Made by a program: the position numbers and the translations under genes. From assembly GCF_003131205.1 (NCBI RefSeq), contig NZ_QFFY01000003.1, positions 731,663 through 795,662 of the forward strand: a stretch of DNA of 64,000 bases, given 5' to 3'. This DNA comes from Occallatibacter savannae. GTDB taxonomy: Bacteria; Acidobacteriota; Terriglobia; Terriglobales; Acidobacteriaceae. This document shows positions 52,893 to 61,915 of this stretch, one piece after another (the stretch's first letter is position 1; every line of letters begins with the position of its first letter). The notes beneath the pieces were generated by a model that made no database searches, was not told the DNA's origin, and was given only the letters and a program-made list of their open reading frames with translations.

Positions 52893-54305
52893 TTACCTTA
52901 AAAACGCCGGCAGCTCCCGGCTTTCCTGAAACTGCGGCACAAACGCAGATCCGCCCAGGTCCGAGTCTTTGAACCCAAACACAAAGAACTGGTTCGGATT
53001 TGCGATCGTGTTCCCATTCGGATCCTGAACGGTCGGCAGAAAGTCGTTGTCGTTCGCCACCCACAGCGTATGGATCGTCTCGCCTCCACCCATAAGGTCG
53101 GGCCCAAAAGAAATCCCTTCGATCTTCGCCGGAATCTCGGCGGAAGAGATTCCCGCCGCATTTAACGACTTCACCAGATCCACAAACAGCGTCTTCGCAA
53201 CCTCATGTGTAGCCGCCGTCTTCCCGTCCATCGCACTCACGTCGGTGGCTCCCGTCAGATCGATCTTGAAGAGCTGCTTCACCACCGCCAGGCTGCCGTC
53301 CGCGCGTCCATGACCATCGCGCTCGTCAACGAGGAACTCGTGGTTGTTCAGCGCCAGCAGTTCGCTCACGCCCGAACCGGTCGTCAGCCCGTAGGCGTAC
53401 TGGCCCGTCACCTGCCCTGACGCGATATCGATCGTCACGATCCGCAGCAGCTTCGCCGCCGCGCCTTTTTGCAGTGCATCCTGAATCAGCGAGGCTTGTA
53501 TGATTCCGACCAGCGTCTTGCCATCCGGCGTGATCGCCAGCCCTTCCATGCCCTTGTTCGCCGTTCGGCCAGCAGTATTCCCGCTGATCTCTGTCGCGCC
53601 CACCGACGAAAGGTGAGTCACAAAAAACGAAGCCGGCAGCGTAAACGTCCGCAGACGAACACCAGTGACCCGGTCGAACTGATAGACATACGGCCCGTAC
53701 TCATCGGAGATGAACACACTCGCGCCATCATTCGACACGCGAATGCCTTCCGTATCGAAGCGCGCGTCATTTGGATCGCCCGAACTCTGGCTCGGATCGA
53801 ACCCGTCCGACCGGCCCGTGAAGTAGTACCGCATCAGCCCGTTGACCGGCGGAACACCCGAGCCGTCCAGGTTCCCGTACACCAGTGGAGTCGCGCTCCA
53901 CAGCAACGTGGTCTGCTGCAGCAGCGGCTTCAGTTCGAACGGCAATCCCGACCCGGAGTGATTCGGCGTGAGATTCAGATGCACTGTATGGAAGCGATTC
54001 ACGTACGCAACCGTGTCGTCCACGGCAGGATTGAACGCCGCCGCATTCGGCCCGCGATCCGGAAGCGCCAGGAACTGATTGCCTCCCACGTACGTGATTG
54101 CCGAGCCGAAACCGCCCAGACTGTTCGCCGGAACGCCGTTCTCGAGCGTATAGGTCAGCCCTGAAACATCGGCCCAGGCGCCCGCCCGGGACTCATCGAG
54201 CGTTCCGACCGCCAGCAGCGGAAACTGCTGCGAATGAAGCTGAATACCTGAAGTCAAAATTGCCGCGCAGACCGGTACGGCCAGACGCATCATTGTCTGT
54301 CTCAC
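52893..54305 (-). CDS. exported phytase-like esterase-type protein
   Basis: About 470 residues from GTG 54305, chosen for AAGGAG eight bases upstream; ATG 54293 is next. A signal peptide (VPVCAAILTSGIQLHSQ) exports a beta-propeller-like protein of the family described as 'esterase-like activity of phytase' (PF13449). Pieces of that pattern: VSGLTYTLENG, FLALPDRGPNAAAFNP, DTEGIRVSNDGASVFISDEY, NKGMEGLAITPDGKTLVGII, and KIEGISFGP. The repeated Glu-Gly-Ile/Leu motifs are the family landmark. A phosphate- or ester-cleaving role outside the cytoplasm is inferred. It lies in the block that separates rplA from rplK. Confidence 0.82.
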   Translation of the reverse strand: MRQTMMRLAVPVCAAILTSGIQLHSQQFPLLAVGTLDESRAGAWADVSGLTYTLENGVPANSLGGFGSAITYVGGNQFLALPDRGPNAAAFNPAVDDTVAYVNRFHTVHLNLTPNHSGSGLPFELKPLLQQTTLLWSATPLVYGNLDGSGVPPVNGLMRYYFTGRSDGFDPSQSSGDPNDARFDTEGIRVSNDGASVFISDEYGPYVYQFDRVTGVRLRTFTLPASFFVTHLSSVGATEISGNTAGRTANKGMEGLAITPDGKTLVGIIQASLIQDALQKGAAAKLLRIVTIDIASGQVTGQYAYGLTTGSGVSELLALNNHEFLVDERDGHGRADGSLAVVKQLFKIDLTGATDVSAMDGKTAATHEVAKTLFVDLVKSLNAAGISSAEIPAKIEGISFGPDLMGGGETIHTLWVANDNDFLPTVQDPNGNTIANPNQFFVFGFKDSDLGGSAFVPQFQESRELPAFLR

Positions 54306-54671
54306 GAAGCTCTCTCCTTGTGTGTGCTTGCTTGGGGTGAGTTGAGGTTGTACGTGCGACCGCAATCATCAACGCCACGCTACACACCCTTGTCAAAATC
54401 CGGTCAATATCTCGTGAAAGCCTTCAGCGCTGATTCCTGACGAGCAGGGACTAATGGCGCTAAGCGCCGATAGCCTCCGTCCACTGTCGGAACAGCTGGT
54501 CTCGCCAATCGATCCCCGCAGACGGACGTCTTCCAAGCTCCTCGTTACGTTCGCGATAGCTCTACCGCCGCAACAAAATCCGCCTAAGGGCATCTAAATA
54601 AGAAGAAAAGGACAAGAATCGGCCCCCAACATGCACTGTCGACCCCGGGGCACTAGATCTGAGGATTATTT
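54306..54671. other. 366-bp divergent promoter region
   Basis: Spacer between the phytase-like gene (left) and the VWA gene (right). A leftward promoter candidate is seen near 54379-54407; the right side has only the GAGG ribosome-binding site of the VWA gene. No frame or RNA motif is supported. Confidence 0.4.
54379..54407 (-). promoter_or_regulatory. candidate promoter of the phytase-like gene
   Basis: Minus-strand TTGACC (54402-54407), a 17-bp spacer and TGTAGC (54379-54384), about 75 bases ahead of the GTG start. The -35 box is strong (five of six), the -10 weak. Confidence 0.4.
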
Positions 54672-55628
54672 ATGAAACGGTTTGGTAAAGCAGCAATCGC
54701 ACTCACCGCGGGCACCCTGCTCGCGACTTCCCCGGTTTTCGCACAGAAAGACGCGCAGCAAGGCCAAGGCCGCGCCATCGTCACGGTCCTGCCTTCAGCA
54801 AAGAACGGCAACGCCGGGCAGATTTCCGCGCAGAATCTGAAGGTCAAGGTCAACGGCAAAGACTCGACCGTCACCAGTTTCAATCAGCTGCAGGAAAGCA
54901 GCAGCCCCGTCGAACTGGTTTTGATGCTCGACTCCGGAGCACGCGCAAATCTCGGAACGCAGTTCAACGAAATACAGGCCTTCGTCAAGGAAATGCCGCC
55001 CAACACCAGGATGGCCATCGCTTACATGCAGCAGGGCCGCGCAGTCTTCTCGTCTCAGCTCTCCTCGAACGCGGCAGATGTGCTGAAAGGATTGCATCTC
55101 AGCTCCGGCATCCCGGGCGAAAATGCCAGCCCGTACTTCTGCCTCTCTGACTTGGCAAAGAACTGGCCTTCGCACGACCGCACCGCTCGTCGCGAGGTGG
55201 TCATGGTGACCGACGGCGTGGACAATTACGAGCGCCGCTTCGATCCAGACGATCCGTACGTTCAGACCGCAATCAAAGATTCGGTGCGCGCCGGCCTGGT
55301 CGTCTATTCGATCTACTGGCAGAACACGGGACGGCTCAACAGCACGGGGTACGAGACCAACGCCGGCCAGAACTTGCTCTTGCTTGTCACGCAGGCGACT
55401 GGCGGCAACAGCTACTGGGAAGGCCTTGGCAATCCAGTCTCGCTCCAGCCCTTCTTCCAGGACCTGCGCCGCAGGCTGAACAATCAATACGAAGTCAGCT
55501 TTACAGCACCGTCCAACGGCAAGCCTCAGGTGGAGACGTTGAAGGTCGATCTGCATGTTCCATCAGCCAAGGTTGCCGCTCCGCAGCAGGTGCTGGTCAC
55601 AGGGCCTGTAAGCGCACGAGGCGAGTAA
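54672..55628 (+). CDS. exported VWFA-related protein of acidobacterial type
   Basis: A 318-residue protein with a signal peptide (about 1-24, ending VFAQ). The mature part is a von Willebrand factor A domain of the VWFA-related group expanded in Acidobacteriota. Strands ELVLMLDSG and REVVMVTDGVDNYERRFD mark the Rossmann core. The metal-binding DxSxS loop is changed to DSGAR, so the classical metal site is probably incomplete, while the second Asp (VTDGVD) remains. A C-terminal beta region (YEVSFTAPSNGKPQVETLKV) follows. Likely a periplasmic binding or scaffolding protein. Confidence 0.82.
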   Translation: MKRFGKAAIALTAGTLLATSPVFAQKDAQQGQGRAIVTVLPSAKNGNAGQISAQNLKVKVNGKDSTVTSFNQLQESSSPVELVLMLDSGARANLGTQFNEIQAFVKEMPPNTRMAIAYMQQGRAVFSSQLSSNAADVLKGLHLSSGIPGENASPYFCLSDLAKNWPSHDRTARREVVMVTDGVDNYERRFDPDDPYVQTAIKDSVRAGLVVYSIYWQNTGRLNSTGYETNAGQNLLLLVTQATGGNSYWEGLGNPVSLQPFFQDLRRRLNNQYEVSFTAPSNGKPQVETLKVDLHVPSAKVAAPQQVLVTGPVSARGE

Positions 55629-55647
55629 CTACCTCATCCCGCAAACG

Positions 55648-55682
55648 AAAGGGCAGGCGATTTCGTATCGCCTGCCCTTTTT
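55648..55682. terminator. strong bidirectional terminator after the VWA gene
   Basis: A 14-bp stem AAAGGGCAGGCGAT / ATCGCCTGCCCTTT with a TTCGT loop and TTTTT after it on the plus strand; the mirror-image A-run gives a U-run on the minus strand too. It lies between convergent genes. Confidence 0.9.
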
Positions 55683-55701
55683 AAACCCGCTTAGATTCAG
55701 C

Positions 55702-56031
55702 TTAGATTCCAGCCGACTGGCTGTACGACCGCTCCGGCGAACGATAGCTCGAGTACCCTTCGCTCCCGCTCTGGTCCTGCTTGCGGCCGTCAGAACCATG
55801 TTGCTTCACCATCTTGTTGTAGATCCCAAGCAGCAGAAACGGCGCAGCCCACTGCCCGATGAACAGCGACTCGTCTCTCTTGCGCATCGCCTGAAACGTC
55901 GCCGAAACTGCCATCGACGCCAGCGCCAGCGCCAGGAACGCACTCGATGGAACTTTGGAGGTCGTGCTCTCGATCGCCGCTGTAAACTGATCCTCCTGCG
56001 ACTCACCTCGACCGACTCGATAATCTGCCAT
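55702..56031 (-). CDS. small membrane protein of unknown function
   Basis: About 109 residues from ATG 56031, which has AGGAGAGG seven bases upstream. Two hydrophobic segments are visible (AFLALALASMAVSATFQAM and FIGQWAAPFLLLGIYNKMV) separated by a short charged turn (RKRDES), followed by a polar Ser/Tyr/Gly-rich tail (GYSSYRSPERSYSQS). The shape resembles small holin-like or stress membrane proteins, but I recognise no family. A strong terminator follows. It is convergent with the VWA gene. Confidence 0.6.
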   Translation of the reverse strand: MADYRVGRGESQEDQFTAAIESTTSKVPSSAFLALALASMAVSATFQAMRKRDESLFIGQWAAPFLLLGIYNKMVKQHGSDGRKQDQSGSEGYSSYRSPERSYSQSAGI

Positions 56032-56375
56032 AACCAAACCTCTCCTTGGCGATACTCCAGATCGCTCTGGTTGGGATGCGGCCCGACCGTGAGCAGCGGC
56101 CTTGAAAACTCCTCATTTTCGTCTCCCGAAATACCGCGGCCTCTACTCCGTCTCATCACAACAAGCGTTCGCTGCTGCCTATACCTCCCATTTCTTGAAC
56201 CCAGAGTAGATGCCGTATAGTTTTCTCCAAGTCAGCACTTCTGAATCGGCTTCGTCTTCATTCCACTCCCATGCAAGGTCGTTCTTTGGGTTGCCGCTTC
56301 GGTGACGGGGCGATCGCTCGTTGCTCTTCGGATCGCTCAACTTAAGTGCCGGCTGAACTTCAACAGAAGGACACC
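56032..56375. other. 344-bp divergent spacer
   Basis: Promoter region of the small membrane protein (left) and the M14 peptidase (right). A minus-strand frame of 77 codons here overlaps the peptidase signal peptide and has no recognisable similarity, so it is not called. Confidence 0.35.
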
Positions 56376-59300
56376 ATGCGACCAATTCGCCTCGCCTTGC
56401 TGCTTTGTTCATTTTCTTTTGTCAGTGCCGCAGTCTCCCTCCAATCACAATCGCTGAACACCAACTTCGCGCGCGACCCTCAGCAGCCCATCGATCAGGA
56501 CTACACCGACCACATCCACAAGTACACAACCGACCCCACCTTCACCTCCCCTCTCGTCGACTACCTCCCCGCCTCAAAGACCGTTCCCACTCCCGCCAGA
56601 GTCCTCGGCGATGTCTCCGGCGCGCCTGACATCCTTCCCTACGCCGAGGATGTCTACAAATACTTCCGCCTCCTCGCCGCGGCCAGCCCGCGCGTGAAGG
56701 TCTACACCATCGGCCACACCGAAGAAGGCCGCGAGCAGATTGCTGTCGCCATTGCCGATGCCGACCTGCATAAGAACGCCGACGCCAACAGGCAGCGCCT
56801 CGCCCAGCTTGCCGACCCGCGCACCATCAACTTCGACGACGCAAAGGCCCGCACGCTCATCGACCAGTCCTACCCCGTCTACTACATCACCGGTACCATT
56901 CATTCACCCGAAACCGGCGCGCCCACCGCGCTCATGGAACTCGCCTACCGCCTCGCTGTCGACGACTCGCCCTACATCAAATTCATCCGCTCGCACATGA
57001 TCGTCCTCATCACCCCCGTCGTCGAGGTCGACGGCCGCGATCGCCAGGTTGATATCTACCGCTGGCACAAAGCCCACCCCAACGAGAAATACCCGCACCT
57101 CCTCTACTGGGGCCACTACGTCGCGCACGACAACAACCGCGACGCCATGGGCATGACGCTGGACCTCACGCGCAACGTGCTCAACACCTACCTCGACTGG
57201 CACGCGCAGGTGCTGCACGATCTCCACGAATCCGTGCCCTTCCTGTACGACAACACCGTTGGCGACGGCCCATACAACGCCTGGGTCGATCCGCTGCTCG
57301 CCGACGAGTGGGCCGAACTCGGCTGGAACAATGTCGCGCAGATGCAGGGCTTCGGCATGCCCGGCGTCTTCACCCACGGCGACTTCGACACCTGGAGCCC
57401 CGGCTATCTCATGTTCCTCGCCGCCATGCACAACGGCATCAGCCGCCTGTACGAAACCTTCGGCAACGGCGGCGCTGACACCGAAAAGCGCATTCTTGAT
57501 CCCGAAGAATACTCACGCACCTGGTACCGCCAGAATCCGCCGTGGCCCATCGTTAACTGGTCGCAGCGCGACAACAACAACTACGAGCAATCAGCGCTGC
57601 TCTCCACCCTCTCCTACTTTTCACAGCACACGCACCACTTCCTAGAGAACTACTACACCAAGAGCAAGCGCGCGACGCAGAAGCCGACCCTCGAAGGCCC
57701 GGCTGCGTACGTCATCTCACCCGACGCGGCCTCAGCCAATCGGCAAGTAGAACTGCTCAAGGTCCTTCAGCGCCAGCACGTCGAAATCCAGCAGCTCTCC
57801 GACGCGGCCACCTGCTCGATACCCGGCGAGAAGCGCGACGACAAACCGAAGCAGCAAACCTTCGCCACCGGCTCCATCGTCATTCGCATGGATCAGCCCT
57901 ACTCCCGCATCGCCGACGCCCTCCTCGACCGACAGTTCTGGGCGCCGGACGATCCGCAGAAACACCCCTACGACGACACCGGCTGGTCCTTCACGCACCT
58001 GTTCAATCTCCAAGTTGTCCGCGTCACCGATCCCGCAATTCTCAAAGCAACCATGAAGCCCATCGACGACCCCGCCACGCTCGCCGGCAAACTCGACGGC
58101 TCCGGCTCCTTCCTCGTCCTCAACAACACCGGCCAGGTCTCGCTTCTCTCCGCCGTCTACAAGCTCAAAGGCGCGAAAGTCCAGGTAGCCGAAAAAGCCT
58201 TCGACGCGGACGGCAAGCACTTCAACGCCGGCTCGCTGCTCATCTCAAGCGCTGACGACAAAATCGCCGACACGCTTCGCACCCTCGCCCTCGACGCTAC
58301 GAAGATCTCCGCCGCGCCGAGCGTCGCAACTCATGATGCGACCGCGCCGCGCATTGCGATGATGCATACCTGGCTCGCTACGCAGACTGAAGGCTGGTGG
58401 CGCTACGCATTCGACACCGCCGGGATCCCCTACTCCTACATCAGCACGCAAACCGCCGCCAAAGAAGACGACCTCCGCTCCAAGTACGACGTCATCATCT
58501 TCGCCCCCGTCGGCCACGGCTCCACGCAGGACATCATCAACGGCTTGCCCCGCTGGAACAACCACATGCCCTGGAAGAAATCCGACATCACGCCCAATCT
58601 ACAGATTGGCGACGACGGCACCGACGACATCCGCCCCGGCCTCGGCTACGACGGCCTCGAGCACCTCCGCACCTTCGTCGAAAAAGGGGGCCTGCTCATC
58701 ACCTCCGAAGACACAGCCCAGTTCGCCGTCGAAACTGGTCTCGCTCCCGGCGTCAGCCTCGCCTCAAAAGGCGATGCGCGCATCGTAGGCTCCGTTCTCA
58801 ACACCACCTTCGTCGCCAAAGACAGCCCGGTCGCCTTCGGCTACACCGGCAATCTCCCCGTCATGAGCGCCAGCGGCATGGCCTTCAACATCAGCAACAC
58901 CCTTGGCAGCAGAGCCAGTCGCATGCTGATGGATCCGTACTCTGAACGCCCCACCGGCCGCGGGGGCCTGGAGGACAACGACGAGCCCCTTGGCCGCAAA
59001 GCCGTCGAAGCCGAGAAGCTCGAGAAGACTCAGCCCTGGGAAGCCAAGAAGCTGAACGAAGAACAGATGCGCAACAACTTCTCCGTGATCCCCGAACAGC
59101 TCCGCCCTGAAGTGATCCTGCGCTTCAACGACAACAAGTCACTTCTCCTCGACGGCCTTCTCGACAAAGCCAGTTCCATCGCCGAACACGCCGTCGTCGT
59201 CAACGCGCACCTCGGCACCGGCAGCGTTCTCCTCTTCGGCAACAACCCCGTCTACCGCGGCGAAACCATCGGCGACTACCCCCTGGTCTTCAACGCCATC

Positions 59301-59402
59301 CTTAACCACGACCACCTCCAGCGCACCGCCTCACCAGCCGCTCCGAGCGGCGACCAGAAACCATCCACGCCCGAACCAGCCACCAAACCAACTGGCAACT
59401 GA
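56376..59402 (+). CDS. secreted M14-family zinc carboxypeptidase, 1008 residues
   Basis: ATG 56376 follows AGAAGGAC and opens a signal peptide (RPIRLALLLCSFSFVSA). The catalytic M14 domain occupies about 50-350: YYITGTIHSPETGAPT holds the zinc ligands His176 and Glu179 of the HxxE motif; the third His is probably in HDLHESVPFLYDN. The remaining 650 residues are not peptidase; about 670-840 looks like a class I glutamine-amidotransferase-like or DUF4350-type fold (VIIFAPVGHGSTQDIINGLP, GGLLITSEDTAQF), as in other large acidobacterial M14 proteins. It probably trims peptides outside the cell. It is the largest gene of the block between rplK and rplA. Confidence 0.85.
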   Translation: MRPIRLALLLCSFSFVSAAVSLQSQSLNTNFARDPQQPIDQDYTDHIHKYTTDPTFTSPLVDYLPASKTVPTPARVLGDVSGAPDILPYAEDVYKYFRLLAAASPRVKVYTIGHTEEGREQIAVAIADADLHKNADANRQRLAQLADPRTINFDDAKARTLIDQSYPVYYITGTIHSPETGAPTALMELAYRLAVDDSPYIKFIRSHMIVLITPVVEVDGRDRQVDIYRWHKAHPNEKYPHLLYWGHYVAHDNNRDAMGMTLDLTRNVLNTYLDWHAQVLHDLHESVPFLYDNTVGDGPYNAWVDPLLADEWAELGWNNVAQMQGFGMPGVFTHGDFDTWSPGYLMFLAAMHNGISRLYETFGNGGADTEKRILDPEEYSRTWYRQNPPWPIVNWSQRDNNNYEQSALLSTLSYFSQHTHHFLENYYTKSKRATQKPTLEGPAAYVISPDAASANRQVELLKVLQRQHVEIQQLSDAATCSIPGEKRDDKPKQQTFATGSIVIRMDQPYSRIADALLDRQFWAPDDPQKHPYDDTGWSFTHLFNLQVVRVTDPAILKATMKPIDDPATLAGKLDGSGSFLVLNNTGQVSLLSAVYKLKGAKVQVAEKAFDADGKHFNAGSLLISSADDKIADTLRTLALDATKISAAPSVATHDATAPRIAMMHTWLATQTEGWWRYAFDTAGIPYSYISTQTAAKEDDLRSKYDVIIFAPVGHGSTQDIINGLPRWNNHMPWKKSDITPNLQIGDDGTDDIRPGLGYDGLEHLRTFVEKGGLLITSEDTAQFAVETGLAPGVSLASKGDARIVGSVLNTTFVAKDSPVAFGYTGNLPVMSASGMAFNISNTLGSRASRMLMDPYSERPTGRGGLEDNDEPLGRKAVEAEKLEKTQPWEAKKLNEEQMRNNFSVIPEQLRPEVILRFNDNKSLLLDGLLDKASSIAEHAVVVNAHLGTGSVLLFGNNPVYRGETIGDYPLVFNAILNHDHLQRTASPAAPSGDQKPSTPEPATKPTGN

Positions 59403-59425
59403 CACCTGGCAACTGATAACTGTTC
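59403..59425. repeat. AACTG-word tandem after the M14 gene
   Basis: GACACCTGGCAACTGATAAC and TG: short degenerate copies of the AACTGGC word directly after the stop codon, matching those near 51.1 and 63.9 kb. Confidence 0.45.
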
Positions 59426-59457
59426 GCATTCATCGGCCTTTCCCGATGAATGCGAAC
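59422..59457. terminator. 15-bp perfect hairpin after the M14 gene
   Basis: GTTCGCATTCATCGG pairs perfectly with CCGATGAATGCGAAC around a 6-nt loop, 20 bases after the M14 stop. No T-run follows on either strand, so it may be a stabilising or processing hairpin rather than an intrinsic terminator. Confidence 0.6.
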
Positions 59458-59475
59458 TATGTCAAACTGTCACAC

Positions 59476-59586
59476 ATGGGAAGCAAAGATAAAGGTCGCA
59501 AAGAAGCCAAGAAAGCTCCGAAGCCGAAACCAAAACCCGAGCCGACCCGGCGCGAGATCTTCACTCCGCAGCCTCCTTCGAAATAG
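59476..59586 (+). CDS. 36-residue Lys/Pro-rich small protein
   Basis: A short open frame MGSKDKGRKEAKKAPKPKPK... ending PQPPSK. Fourteen of 36 residues are Lys or Arg and ten are Pro; no hydrophobic segment. Similar tiny basic proteins beginning MGSKDKG are, to my recollection, repeatedly annotated in Acidobacteriota, which supports it despite its size. No clear ribosome-binding site (only the upstream hairpin). It is followed by a good terminator at 59631, as expected for a transcript ending here. Nucleic-acid binding is a guess from charge alone. Confidence 0.55.
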   Translation: MGSKDKGRKEAKKAPKPKPKPEPTRREIFTPQPPSK

Positions 59587-59630
59587 CCGAAGCGATCTCC
59601 TCCCGGCCCGGATCAAACAAGACACAGAGA

Positions 59631-59660
59631 GCCCTCCGAATTCCGGAGGGCTTCTTCTGT
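59631..59660 (+). terminator. terminator after the small basic protein
   Basis: GCCCTCCG / CGGAGGGC with an AATTC loop followed by TTCTTCTGTTTT. Confidence 0.85.
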
Positions 59661-59763
59661 TTTGGGCACAGGCTTCCTGCTGCGCCCACCCCCGTGACGG
59701 ATTGACTGCGCCGCTCTCCGGAATCTCTCGTCAATCCTTGAATTCTCACGATATGCTGGCCGC

Positions 59764-61830
59764 ATGCCTCAGCATGCTTTTCGAGCGGCACTCTGCTGCG
59801 CAGTGTTCTGTTGCATCCCTGCGGGCCTCAGCGCCCAGAGTTCGACGTCAACATCCCCATCCACGGCGACAGCAGCCGCAGCATCCGTGCTCTCATTGGA
59901 AGACCTCGGCAGGGGCCTTGCCCAAGTGGACGGAGCATGGCAATTTCACCTCGGAGACGATCCCTCTTACGGATCTCCAAATCTCGACGACACGGCGGGA
60001 CACAATGGGTGGGAGGCCCTGACCACCGACAAGACCTGGGGCTCCCAAAGCCACCCCGCGTACGTCGGCTTCGCCTGGTACCGGCGCCACGTCCATGTGC
60101 AGCCGGCTGCAGGCCAGTCGCCCGATATGGCTATGCTGATCCGGAACGTCGACGACGCTTACGAGGTCTACTGGAACGGAAAGCTGATCGGCGGCTTCGG
60201 CAAGCTGCCCCCCGGCCCTGTCCACTACTACCGTCCACCGGCACAGACCCTCGGACTTGGCCCAATCACAGATGGCGTTCTCGCTTTCCGCGTCTGGAAG
60301 GCGCCGCTCAATTCGTTTGACTCCGATCAGCTTGGAGGCTTCAACTTTCCGCCTCTGATCGGAAGCCCCGCAGCCATCGGCGCTCGCAAAGCGCAATTGG
60401 ATTACGAGTGGATGCGCAGCCAGCAGTTCATCTTTGCGCTTACATCCCTCTACGCGCTAGTCATGGTGCTCAGCCTGCTCTTCTGGTTGCGCGACCGCTC
60501 GCAACGACTGCTGCTGTCCATGGCTGTCTACTGTTTCGCACTCGTGGCGGGCATATTCCTCTTAAGCCTCCGAATTCCCTTCAGCAACGATTTCGCCCTC
60601 GGCTGGTTTCAGCCGTTGTTCGTTCTACAGGATGTCGGCCTCTGGTATGTTCTGCTCTACATACTCAAGCTCGATCAATCACCCGGCATCGCGCGTGCCA
60701 CCCGCATCCTCGCTATCATCGCGCTCGTTGGGGGTTCTCTCGACGGCTTGCTGGTGCCCGTCACCTCTCCTCAATACGTGCCCATGGCGCAATTCGCGGA
60801 CGCGGTTTTGACGGCAGTCACCACCATCATCGAGCCCTTCCCGCTGGTTCTCGTAGCCTTCGGGCTTCGCCAGCGGCTTGACGCTCCGCGCTGGCTGGTT
60901 GCCATCTTCGCTTCGCTCGCAGGCATGTTCTCAGTCCTCCGCATCGGGGTCCAGCAGGGAGCGCGCTTCACCCACTGGAAGCTCGCTGACAAAATCGACG
61001 CTCCGCTCTTCAACGTTCTTGGCAATAACGTCTCGATGCAAGGCTTGATGCGCGTCTGTCTGCTGGTGGCCATCGTTTACGGCGTCTATCGCTACTCGCG
61101 CGAGGCCAGCCTGCGCCAGTCCATCCTGGAGCAGGAATTCAAAAGCGCACGCGAACTGCAGCAGATCCTCGTTCCGGAAGCGCTGCCCGACATCTCCGGA
61201 TTCACCCTTACAAGTGCCTACAAACCGGCAGCCGAAGTGGGAGGCGATTTCTTTCAGATCATCTCGCTTCCCGGATCTTCGACCCTCATTGTTCTCGGAG
61301 ACGTCAGCGGAAAGGGACTGAAGGCGGCCATGACGGTTTCGCTCCTGGTCGGCGCCATCCGCATGGTTGCCGAGACGTCCAGCAGCCCCGCAGAAATTCT
61401 CGCTGCTCTCAACCGCAGGCTCGAAGGACGCATGCAGGGCGGGTTCGCGACGTGCATCGCGCTTCGACTTGATCCGGACGGCTCCTGTACCCTCGCCACC
61501 GCCGGGCATCCCGCGCCTTTCCTGAACCAGCGTGAACTCGAATTGCCGGGAGCTCTGCCTCTGGGCATCACACCGCAAGCCCGCTACGAAGAAACGAAGA
61601 TTCAGCTTCGCGAAGGAGATCACTTCGCCCTCTACACCGACGGATTGCTGGAGGCCCGCAATTCCACCGGCGAACTCTATGGCTTCGGACGCCTGAACAT
61701 CCTCTTCGGCACATACCCCACTGCGTTGAAGGCCACAGAAGAAGCCGTTGCCTTCGGCCAGAACGACGACATCACTGTGCTCACCCTCACGCGCTCGCAG
61801 TCTGCTGCACTGAATCTCGCCACAGCCTGA
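59764..61830 (+). CDS. membrane PP2C/SpoIIE-type serine phosphatase
   Basis: A 688-residue signalling protein. A signal peptide (about 1-24) is followed by a galactose-binding-like sensor region (about 45-210: VDGAWQFHLGDDP, YVGFAWYRRHVHV, VYWNGKLIGGFGK), then about seven membrane helices (221-445) of 7TM-diverse-extracellular type, a short coiled coil (EQEFKSARELQQILVP) and a PP2C/SpoIIE phosphatase domain (about 460-680). Metal-binding motifs are intact: VGGDFFQI, LGDVSGKGLKAAM, YTDGLLEARN and QNDDITVLTL. Such proteins dephosphorylate anti-sigma antagonist proteins in partner-switching; no partner gene is adjacent. Confidence 0.88.
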   Translation: MPQHAFRAALCCAVFCCIPAGLSAQSSTSTSPSTATAAAASVLSLEDLGRGLAQVDGAWQFHLGDDPSYGSPNLDDTAGHNGWEALTTDKTWGSQSHPAYVGFAWYRRHVHVQPAAGQSPDMAMLIRNVDDAYEVYWNGKLIGGFGKLPPGPVHYYRPPAQTLGLGPITDGVLAFRVWKAPLNSFDSDQLGGFNFPPLIGSPAAIGARKAQLDYEWMRSQQFIFALTSLYALVMVLSLLFWLRDRSQRLLLSMAVYCFALVAGIFLLSLRIPFSNDFALGWFQPLFVLQDVGLWYVLLYILKLDQSPGIARATRILAIIALVGGSLDGLLVPVTSPQYVPMAQFADAVLTAVTTIIEPFPLVLVAFGLRQRLDAPRWLVAIFASLAGMFSVLRIGVQQGARFTHWKLADKIDAPLFNVLGNNVSMQGLMRVCLLVAIVYGVYRYSREASLRQSILEQEFKSARELQQILVPEALPDISGFTLTSAYKPAAEVGGDFFQIISLPGSSTLIVLGDVSGKGLKAAMTVSLLVGAIRMVAETSSSPAEILAALNRRLEGRMQGGFATCIALRLDPDGSCTLATAGHPAPFLNQRELELPGALPLGITPQARYEETKIQLREGDHFALYTDGLLEARNSTGELYGFGRLNILFGTYPTALKATEEAVAFGQNDDITVLTLTRSQSAALNLATA

Positions 61831-61862
61831 TAGCTCTGTTTAGGACTATCGCTCAGACGCAC

Positions 61863-61889
61863 GAAGGCCCTCCACTCGGGAGGGCCTTC
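61863..61889. terminator. bidirectional terminator between the phosphatase gene and rplK
   Basis: 11-bp stem GAAGGCCCTCC / GGAGGGCCTTC with a short loop between convergent genes; T-runs are short on both sides. Confidence 0.75.
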
Positions 61890-61915
61890 ATCACGACGCG
61901 CAAGCCAGTCCGGCT

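Noticed and set aside
56179..56412. 77-codon minus-strand frame beside the M14 gene
   Set aside because: Overlaps the peptidase start and resembles no family.
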